NCBI GenBank assembly: GCA_039545355.1 | Contig: BCJJ01000009.1 | Span: 372,023 to 436,022 of the forward strand | DNA length: 64,000 bases | Source of the DNA: Trichosporon coremiiforme | Lineage: Eukaryota > Basidiomycota > Tremellomycetes > Trichosporonales > Trichosporonaceae | Direction of reading: 5' to 3' | Shown: positions 56,832 through 64,000 of the stretch, piece by piece | How the letters are laid out: each line of letters opens with the position of its first letter | Position numbering within the stretch: position 1 is the first letter of the stretch | The notes under the pieces: generated by a model | The model's input: the letters and a program-made list of their open reading frames with translations, nothing else | Database searches by the model: none | What the model was told of the DNA's origin: nothing | Position numbers and translations under genes: made by a program

Positions 56832-59253
56832 ATGGCTGAGGACCAGAAAACTACAGTTAACGGCGTTAACGTCGAGGAGCTCATCCAGGACAGCATGGAC
56901 CCGGACACACCCGACAAGCACAAGAAGGGCCAGTGAGTTGTACTTCGCTTCTCGCTCTCGTCGGTCGCTCCCCAACAGGAGTGACGCTCGAGTGACGTTG
57001 GAGAGAGCGTTGCAGCTGCCGCGACTTCCGCTGTCAAGCTAACTCCCAGGTGGTACCAGGGCTGGTCGATGTATGACATCCCGTACGCATCTCGGTACGA
57101 CGTGCAGGTCAACATCCCCGCAAACGATCTGCCTAAAGACGGCGTCGAGTCCAATGTCGTGTACCAGATGCTCCATGACGAGTTGACTCTCGACGGAAAC
57201 CCGAACTTGAACCTGGCGTCTTTCGTGCACACTTGGGTGCCTGATGGTGAGTGTACAGCTGCGAGGCGAAGACGAGCACAGCAGAGAGAAGCGGTCTCCT
57301 GCGGCAGCGGCCACGAGCTGGGCAGTTTCGAGGGGTAGCAAGGACGCTGAGGCACCGAGTAGAAGGACCGAGATCTAACGATCCCAGAGTGCACCCGCCT
57401 CATGACCGAGAACCTGACCAAGAACCTCGTGGACCAAGACGAGTATCCCGCCTGTACCGAGATCCACAACCGCTGCATCGTGAGTGCACCGAAGATCTGC
57501 AGCTAGGGCAGAGCGCACGATTACGTGCCCTTGCCCTCCATCATGTGTCAGCAATGGAGCTTCCGCTGACACTTACAGAACATGATCTCTGGCCTGTGGA
57601 ACCACCCCAAGAACGCGACGCCTATGGGCACAGCGACGACCGGTTCGTCCGAGGCCATCATGCTGGGCGGCATGGCGATGAAGCGCCGGTGGCAGGAGAA
57701 GATGAAGAAGGCGGGCAAGGACATCCACAACCCTGGCCCGAACATCATCATGGGCGCCGAGGCTCAGGTCGCGCTGGAGAAGTTTGCAAGGTACTTTGAG
57801 GTCGAGCCGCGCCTCGACCCCATCACGGAGGACAGCCACTACGTCATGAGTCCCGACAAGGTGCTCGACTATGTCGACGAGAACGTGAGTTGCGTTTCGG
57901 ACTGCCGGGCTGCCACGCCCCTTCCCCCTTCCTGCGCCCTTCTCTGCATGATCTGCGCTTTTCAGGGCCCAAGAGCGGGCCAGCGCGCACGCACTTGCAC
58001 CCCGAGTGATCTGCAGATGCCCCGTGTAACAGGCGAAAGTGGCACCTCCACCTCCACCCATCCACCTTCCAACGACACTTCAACTTCATCTCCGCACCTC
58101 TTTTCTTCATTCTTTCGTCGTTTCCTTTCTCTTACAGGTCCAGAGCATTGGCGTCTTCATAATTTTAGGATCGACATACACTGGAGAGTTCGAAAATGTG
58201 AAAGCAATCGCAGACAAGCTCGACGAGTACGAGAAGAAGACGGGAATCCACATCCCGATCCACGTCGACGCGGCTTCGGGCGGCTTCGTCGCGCCGTTCG
58301 TGTACCCCGACCTCGAGTGGGACTTCCGCATTCCGCGCGTGTGCTCCATCAATGCGTCCGGACACAAGTACGGCATGTCCACCGTTGGCGTCGGATGGTG
58401 TATCTGGCGCTCGGACCAGTATCTCCCCAAGGAGATGATCTTTGAGCTCCACTACCTGGGCGAGACGGACTATAGCTTCAACCTCAACTTCTCAAGGCCA
58501 GCTCATCCTATCCTCGGCCAGATGTTCTGCTGTAAGTGTTGACCCTCAGAAGAGGGCGATGAAACTCGGAGGGTATTAGGGATAAGGTGTGCCGCGGAGA
58601 TCAAGTGCCACAAGGATGGGCACGCATCCGCGTCCACTTACTCCTCCCCTTGGCCCCTCATCACTCTTCGTCTATGCCGCAGCCAATGCTAACTGCCAGT
58701 CCTCAACCTCGGCTTCAGCGGCTACCGCCGCGTCATCCACGCCGACCTGACGAAGGCGCGCATCCTCTCGCGAGCCCTCGAGAAGAGCGGGCTGTACACG
58801 ATCCTGTCCGAGATCCACATCCCCGTCGACAACCCGAAGACCAAAGACGACACAGACCCGACGTACTACCGCCCCGGTCTGCCCGTGGTGTCCTTCCGAT
58901 TCACAGACGAGATCAAGGCCAAGTACCCGCACGTCGAGCAGCGCTGGGTGCAGGAGCAGCTCAGGGCCATTGGCTGGATCGTGCCCAACTATGCGCTGCC
59001 GCCTGCTTGTGAGAAGACGGAGATTCTGCGCGTGGTCGTCCGCGAGAGCCTTAGTGGGGATCTTGAGCGGAAGCTCATCACCGACATCATCAAGGTCACT
59101 GAGTCGCTGCTCAAGGGCGAGGGTCCCAGTTATCCCATGTCGACGGCTACGAAGGCCTCGCCCCCTCATGCTACCAGGCCGCGCAGGGCGGGGAACCACA
59201 AGGATCACCAGAAGATCCACAATAACACCAAGGCGCACAACCACGTCTGTTAG
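56832..59253 (+). CDS. GAD1: glutamate decarboxylase
   Basis: PLP-dependent enzyme converting glutamate to GABA in the cytosol, the entry to the GABA shunt and part of oxidative and acid stress responses. Six exons: 56832-56932, 57050-57246, 57388-57479, 57579-57884, 58138-58531 and 58700-59253; 547 residues. Conserved parts are MTENLTKNLVDQDEYP, GTATTGSSEAIMLGG, IPIHVDAASGGFVAPF and the PLP lysine (about 309) in SINASGHKYG. The C-terminus is extended and basic/His-rich (RRAGNHKDHQKIHNNTKAHNH), unlike bacterial GAD; in plants and yeast such tails can bind regulators, which is only a possibility here. Introns are longer than in neighbouring genes (99-253 nt). Confidence 0.96.
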
Positions 59254-59371
59254 TATGGTTGTGGTATAAGTGACGAGTCGAGTAGAACAAGAAGTGCAAA
59301 TGTACATGAAATGCTATGCCGTATACAACATGCCAGCCCCCGAGCCCATGCGCTCGGACGCAGATGCTTGC

Positions 59372-59925
59372 TTATTCCTCCTCCTCCTCGACAACCTCGT
59401 AGTCGACGCCGATGTACTCCCCGCAGCCCGGGCACCCGACGACGTCAACACCGTCCTCGAGCTCGGGAACAGTGATGACATAGTCCTGCCCGCACCGGCA
59501 TTCGAGCGTGTACTCATCCGGGTCGTCCTCGTCGGGTTTCGGAGTGAACTCCTCCAACGAGACGTACTCTCGTATCCGCGGCCCCTTGGGCTCGGGCACA
59601 TCACGAGACAAGGTCGAGGTAAGGTACTGAGCGTCGAACTCCTTTCGCCGGCTAGGATCGGACAGCACCGCACGGGCTTCGTTCACGATCACAATGTCGA
59701 CAGGGGACTCATCGCCAGCTCGCCTTTTGTCGGGGTGGCTCTGTCGTTGTCAGTTTCAATCGCAGGGATGATGACGCTCTAGGGGCGCCTGGCGCATGGT
59801 GATGATCCCTCTGCACGTTTCAGACTCACGAGGAGGACGAGCCGACGCCATGCTCGTGTGATTTCGGCTGGCGTTGCTGACGGGTCGACGCCGAGCACGG
59901 CGTAGTAGTCGGGAAGCTGGGCCAT
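59372..59925 (-). CDS. DPH4: diphthamide biosynthesis J-protein Dph4
   Basis: Exons 59925-59830 and 59740-59372 (89-nt intron) give 154 residues. The J domain begins DYYAVLGVDPSATPAEIT and has HPD at 34-36. The C-terminal CSL-type zinc finger has Cys at 113, 115, 135 and 138 (LECRCGQDYVI ... GCPGCGEYIGV). This J domain plus CSL combination is that of Dph4/DNAJC24, which supports Dph3-linked electron transfer in the first step of diphthamide synthesis on elongation factor 2. A polyglutamate end (VVEEEEE) closes the protein. It converges with GAD1, 118 bases apart. Confidence 0.93.
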
Positions 59926-60328
59926 GCGCTCGTCGGCAGCCCGCTCGGTCAGCGGGGTAGTGAGAGATTGACGGATTCGAACTTTTTGGGTGGCAAGATG
60001 ATATCATGACGAGCCAGGGCGGGGCGCGCACGGCCGCATTAATTGACCCGCCCACTTTAAAGATTGAACGGCGACCACTGCCCATCCTCGTCGGCTCCTC
60101 GCGCTCGACTCGTCTTCGCGTCGCCGACAGAACATCCTTCCACCCCGACTTCTTTCCACACCTTGCACCCAACCCAAAAACAGTAGCTCGCCCAGCGCTA
60201 CTGATTGCATTCCCGCCAATCACTCCCCACCCTGTTCCTGTATACCCCGTTATCGCAAGATAATTCTTCCGGAATCGAGTGACCCCCTCCCAGCAGGCCT
60301 TTTGTTTGTTTGTGTACCAAAAATCTCC

Positions 60329-60414
60329 GTGAGTAGTAACCCTCCGTCGCGTTCGACCGGCACCCATCATTGCTTCCTTTGCCACCCGCTGACACTCTGC
60401 CCAGCCTGTTTAGA
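60329..60414 (+). other. possible 5' UTR intron
   Basis: GTGAGTAG at 60329 and CGCTGACACTCTGCCCAG ending at 60414 have the donor, branch point and acceptor form of other introns in this window. It would lie in the leader of the RGG protein gene that starts at 60466. Confidence 0.45.
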
Positions 60415-60465
60415 CTCATTTATAGTACGCTCATTATTGCACGCTTCGTTCTCACCATCGTCCAG

Positions 60466-62730
60466 ATGACCGACACCGCTCCCGAAACTTCGTCGCCCAC
60501 CGCCCCCACCCTTGCCGCCGCCGCGTCGACTTCCACCACGCCGAAGACTAGCGCGCCGAAGCGCAAGTCCAAGTCGCGCCGCAAGACCCGCCGCCGTGAT
60601 GGCTCCGACTCGGACGCGAGCTCTGACGGAAGCGTCTCCGACGCGCTTGCCAACGCCGTGCCCAAGTCCGCGAAGGGCAAGGGCAAGGCGAAGCAGAAAC
60701 CATTGTTCCCCGAGTCGTCCCACGCAACTCCCTTAGTGTGGGCCGACGCCGATGTCTCGCAAAATGAGGTCGTTTCCTTCGACTTTGGCGACAGCAGCAG
60801 CAAGAGCACCAAGCCCGCCGCCCCCGCCCCCAGCAAGCCGCAGCGCGAGTTCACCGAGGAGCAGAAGAAGCGGCACGAGGAGAAGCTTCGCATCAAGAAG
60901 GAGAAGCAGAAGGCTAAGCGCAGGGCGGCGAAAGAGGCCAAGGCCAAGGAGAAGGAGTCGTCGTCGGCGAGGGACAGCAAGCCGAAGGTTGACACTGAAA
61001 AGAGCTCCACTCCAAAGGCGGCCCGTCAGCCCAGCAAGGACGACGCGTCGCTTGCCGCTTCAACCTCGGCCCTCAAGCTTGACGACCCCGCGCCGACCCC
61101 CGCCTCCCTCCCCACGTCCACACCAGCCTCTGCGCCTTCCTCCTCTCCTCCGACCGCCGTTGCTACCGCTACAACGACCCCCGCCGTCCGGCCGAACCCG
61201 CCTTTCGCGCCCCACCGACCTCTCCGCGAGCGACTGTCCAACCCGCCCGAGGGACGCTTCGCGCCCCGCCCGGCCCACTGGGGGAACGACCAGCGCCAGC
61301 CTGTCCGACCCATGCCAGAGTTCTGGCGCGGACGTGGTGGACCCCGGGGCGTCCCTCGTGGTGCGTTCCGCGGCTTTCTCCGTGGTCGTGGCCGTGGTGG
61401 CTTCGGCCCCTTTGGACCCGGTGGACCTCACTTCCGCCCGCCCTTCCGTCCTCAAGGCCCTCCTCACGGACCGCCAAATGCTGTTAACGCCGCGGTGGCG
61501 AACAACGCCTCGAGCGCCCCGCCCGCCAACGCTCCCTCTGCCCCTCGGGCTATGCTGGAGTCCTCGGCGGCCTCAGGATCAGGAACGACGCCGGCGTCGG
61601 AGCAGCCCGAGGTGACCGAGACTGCGATAACGACGGAGCCGACCGAGTCGACCGAGAAGCTGCAAACCGCGCAGCCGACGCCGGCCACGCAACCGCAAGC
61701 CTCTCAGCCCCCTCAGTCGCAGCAGCCGGTTGGCCCGCCTCACCAGAGGTTCCGACCGAACATGCCGCGGCCTGAGGGACGATGGGGACACGACGGCTTC
61801 CACCAGCACATGCGGGAGGATGCTTTCCGTGCGAACCGCGGCATGCGTGCTCGTGGACGTGGACGAGGGTTCGCTCCCCGAGGCGGTTTCCGGCCATTCT
61901 TCAACCACCCCGGACACCTTCCGACACCTGAGGTGTCGCCCGACCGTGCCGAGAAGCCCTCTGCCGCTGCTGCCGCCGCGTCTGGTGCTCCTGCCGCCAA
62001 GCCGGCGGAGAGTGCCTCGATTGAGGCGCTGCTTGGCGACTCGGGAGCCGTCACTGTGCGGTTGCCCGGAGAGACTGAGACCGTGGCCGTCGACCCCGTG
62101 CCGGTCGACACTCGCCCGCCCTCGCAGCCGACAGACCTCGTGTCGCAGTCTCCCCTCCCGCCAGCTTTCACACCGTCGAACCCTTCCCCGGGACCGTACT
62201 CTGACGCTGGCTCCATGAGCTCGTCGGGGTACGTCGGTCCGATCCCCGCGGAGTACTATGGCGGTGTCGCCTTCCGCCCTCCGCCGTACCGTGGCTTCCA
62301 GTCGTTCACGCCTGAGCCGTTCCAGCCTGGACACGCCTCTCACCCGTCGCACGCTTCGCGCGGCTCGTTCTCTGGCTTCTACAGCGGAAGCCCAATGGAC
62401 CCTCGCGCCGGCTCTCCATTCAACCCGTACGCACCTGGCTTCGTCATGCCCGCCGCTATCGGAAAGGACGTGACTGGCGAGCCAAAGAGCCCTCACTCGG
62501 AGGGTACGGACTCGATCCCCGGCCAGATCCAGACGCCGGAGTTCGCTATGGCACCGTACTATTACAACCCCTACGCCGAGCAGCCGATGGGCCAGATGGG
62601 TCAGATGGGAGGCATGGGAGGAGTTTTCTACCCTCCGCCGCAGGGATACTGGCCGCAGCAGTACGAGCAGGGGATGTACGCTGGGTTCGAGGGCGAGTAC
62701 CAGAATCAGCAGGGACACCAGGGCTTCTAA
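60466..62730 (+). CDS. disordered RGG-rich protein, possible Btz/CASC3-like
   Basis: A single-exon 754-residue protein. The N-terminus is Ser/Thr/Ala-rich with a basic cluster (KRKSKSRRKTRRRDG), then SHATPLVWADADVSQNEVVSFDFGD. A Lys/Glu-rich probable helix follows at about 128-170 (EEQKKRHEEKLRIKKEKQKAKRR). Two RG-rich boxes surround GRGRGGFGPFGPGG and MRARGRGRGFAPRGG, the latter after RWGHDGFHQHM. The C-terminus is Tyr/Pro/Gly-rich. This composition is that of an RNA-associated protein. The W-x-HD-x-F element and layout recall the exon-junction factor Btz/CASC3, but I cannot confirm it. The ATG at 60466 is preferred over the in-frame 60370, which would lie across a likely 5' UTR intron. Confidence 0.75.
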   Translation: MTDTAPETSSPTAPTLAAAASTSTTPKTSAPKRKSKSRRKTRRRDGSDSDASSDGSVSDALANAVPKSAKGKGKAKQKPLFPESSHATPLVWADADVSQNEVVSFDFGDSSSKSTKPAAPAPSKPQREFTEEQKKRHEEKLRIKKEKQKAKRRAAKEAKAKEKESSSARDSKPKVDTEKSSTPKAARQPSKDDASLAASTSALKLDDPAPTPASLPTSTPASAPSSSPPTAVATATTTPAVRPNPPFAPHRPLRERLSNPPEGRFAPRPAHWGNDQRQPVRPMPEFWRGRGGPRGVPRGAFRGFLRGRGRGGFGPFGPGGPHFRPPFRPQGPPHGPPNAVNAAVANNASSAPPANAPSAPRAMLESSAASGSGTTPASEQPEVTETAITTEPTESTEKLQTAQPTPATQPQASQPPQSQQPVGPPHQRFRPNMPRPEGRWGHDGFHQHMREDAFRANRGMRARGRGRGFAPRGGFRPFFNHPGHLPTPEVSPDRAEKPSAAAAAASGAPAAKPAESASIEALLGDSGAVTVRLPGETETVAVDPVPVDTRPPSQPTDLVSQSPLPPAFTPSNPSPGPYSDAGSMSSSGYVGPIPAEYYGGVAFRPPPYRGFQSFTPEPFQPGHASHPSHASRGSFSGFYSGSPMDPRAGSPFNPYAPGFVMPAAIGKDVTGEPKSPHSEGTDSIPGQIQTPEFAMAPYYYNPYAEQPMGQMGQMGGMGGVFYPPPQGYWPQQYEQGMYAGFEGEYQNQQGHQGF

Positions 62731-63182
62731 ACGACAACCCATAACAATCAACCAACAACAACAAACAACTCCAACCAAAGACTAATAAGATAAAACTAGA
62801 CTGTATGAAAACACCAATGCAATGCATCATCATCTCATCGTTCCGTTACGATGCCTGTTATGGTAGTGGCTTGTTTTTGAAAAGTGATTTGATCTCTCAG
62901 CCAGTGAGACACGCGACAATAGCGGGCGGGAGCAAAGTGAGGGTCCGTGCCTGAAGCCATGTGTTCCGGCGTACTAGGGATGCCGCCACCGACGCGCGCG
63001 TTGACACTTGCAAGCCACGACGCTGACCATCCGACCACCCTTCGCCTTGGGACAAGTGACTAGACCGCAACTTCTACCCGACCTTCCAGCCCACACTCCT
63101 TGCCCATTACAACTAGACCGACCGCCTGGCCGCAACCCCCCTCTCGACGACTGGCGACGACGAGTAAAGACGAGTGACGACA
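62731..63182. other. intergenic region
   Basis: The 3' UTR of the RGG protein (A- and C-rich, few G) and the leader of the dynein gene. No other feature is visible. Confidence 0.6.
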
Positions 63183-64000
63183 ATGCAGGCATCAGGTCTG
63201 CTGACGCCGCGCCCCTCCCGCGTCCCCTCGGGCAGCGGTGCGCGCACACCGACAGCAGCCGGAGCCGGACCCTCAACAACATCGGAAGTGGACCTGTGGG
63301 AGGACATTCTGCGCAGCGCCGACCGGGCCAAGACGCATGCGCACAAGAACATTATGCTTCTCGCTGAGCGTCATCGTGGCCGCACACATCTGCTGGACAA
63401 GCTGGCGGGCAAGCGGAGGCAGCGGCCCGAGGGAGCGTCAGCGCTCGCGATCGGGTATCAGGTTCTCGAGAGCGAGGATAGGGATGAGGGTAAGCTACTA
63501 GAAGGCGCCTTGGGAGCTGACAGACAGACGCCGCGCCCCCGGTATCCGTGTTCTACCCGCCATCATCGCACCCGACTCTGCTCAAGCTTGTTGACACGGC
63601 ACTCCCGCCGAATCCCTTGCCGGTAAGCCTGCTTACGGTTCGACTTAGCTGACGACCAGGACACGGCCGTCGTCATCGTCCTCGACTGGACAAAGCCGAG
63701 CAGCATGGTGCGCGAGCTCCAGACGTGGCTGTCGTGGGTCGACAGCTGGGCGCAGCGTCTTGGCGGGGACACTGAAGAGATGCGAGACCGATGTGAGTGC
63801 GGTCTTCCCTGGTCGCTGTTCAGCTAAAGGGATCTCTATCCAAGCTAACGCTTAGTGCAAGCCCATCTGCAGCACTACGCCGAGCCGCCTGCGCCGGGCA
63901 CACCAGCGCCAACAAAAGCGCTCGGCACGACGCTCCTTCCCCTCGGCCCGGGAACATTGACGCTGAACCCCGCCGGCGTGCCGATCATTGTGGTATGCAC
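63183..64000 (+). CDS. cytoplasmic dynein light intermediate chain, 5' part (partial)
   Basis: Exons 63183-63489, 63528-63622, 63660-63792 and 63856 to beyond the window end. After a Ser/Pro/Gly-rich start comes VDLWEDILRSADR and NIMLLAERHRGRTHLLDKL. The Ras-like core continues with DTAVVIVLDWTKPSSMVRELQTWLSWVDSW, LQAHLQHYAEPP and LPLGPGTLTLNPAGVPIIVVC, all typical of DYNC1LI proteins. These bind the dynein heavy chain and couple it to adaptors. The P-loop position reads AERHRGRTHLL, without the usual GxxxxGK, so nucleotide binding is probably lost. Introns of 37-63 nt each carry a CTGAC or CTAAC branch. Confidence 0.92.

Noticed and set aside
1..64000. CRISPR arrays, operons, ribosome binding sites, prophage
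   Set aside because: The sequence is eukaryotic with spliceosomal introns; tandem repeats seen here are short and lack spacers.

Overview
The window looks like nuclear DNA of a basidiomycete yeast, most likely a tremellomycete of the Trichosporon/Cutaneotrichosporon/Apiotrichum type. The evidence is GC-rich coding sequence, many very short introns (often 33-50 nt) with GTRNGT donors and a CTGAC/CTAAC branch point a few bases before the acceptor, and fungal gene families throughout. The species placement is inference. All gene models were spliced by eye from reading frame, splice signals and family motifs.

Layout. 1-16 kb is gene-dense: the 3' end of threonine deaminase (ILV1), a secreted GH16 glucanase-like protein, the PLP-synthase glutaminase (SNO1/PdxT), a four-TM SUR7/PalI-like protein, a nuclear cyclophilin with an RRM (PPIL4-like), TIM50, mitochondrial ribosomal protein bL35m and a Dal5-type MFS permease. 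16-23 kb has a tRNA-Ala, a lactonase-like metallo-beta-lactamase and a low-complexity S/T/P-rich protein. 22.9-31.1 kb is a striking gene desert. 31-43 kb holds a small membrane protein, a Zn2Cys6 transcription factor, a second gene-poor stretch and a tandem pair of diverged four-TM proteins. 43-46 kb carries a tRNA-Phe, a second, atypical tRNA-like gene and 3-hydroxyacyl-CoA dehydrogenase. 46.4-51.8 kb is a co-oriented array of five retrotransposon Gag-like genes without pol or visible LTRs. 52-64 kb is again dense with housekeeping genes: ATP synthase subunit k (ATP19) divergent from uL16m, a DCAF11-type WD40 protein divergent from glutamate decarboxylase, DPH4 divergent from a disordered RGG protein, and the 5' part of dynein light intermediate chain.

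The most interesting feature is the Gag array. Three members are open, one has a single in-frame TAG, and one is decaying with a TGA and a frameshift. All share the same capsid-like core but differ in their tails, and none has a zinc knuckle, protease, reverse transcriptase or integrase. This looks like a locally amplified, partly domesticated capsid gene family. Secondary points are three micro-exons (8, 9 and 11 nt) needed to make conserved proteins readable, a 33-nt intron that keeps the frame, and intron-bearing tRNAs.

Several neighbours serve mitochondria: TIM50 next to bL35m, and ATP19 head-to-head with uL16m. Otherwise the window shows no pathway cluster.
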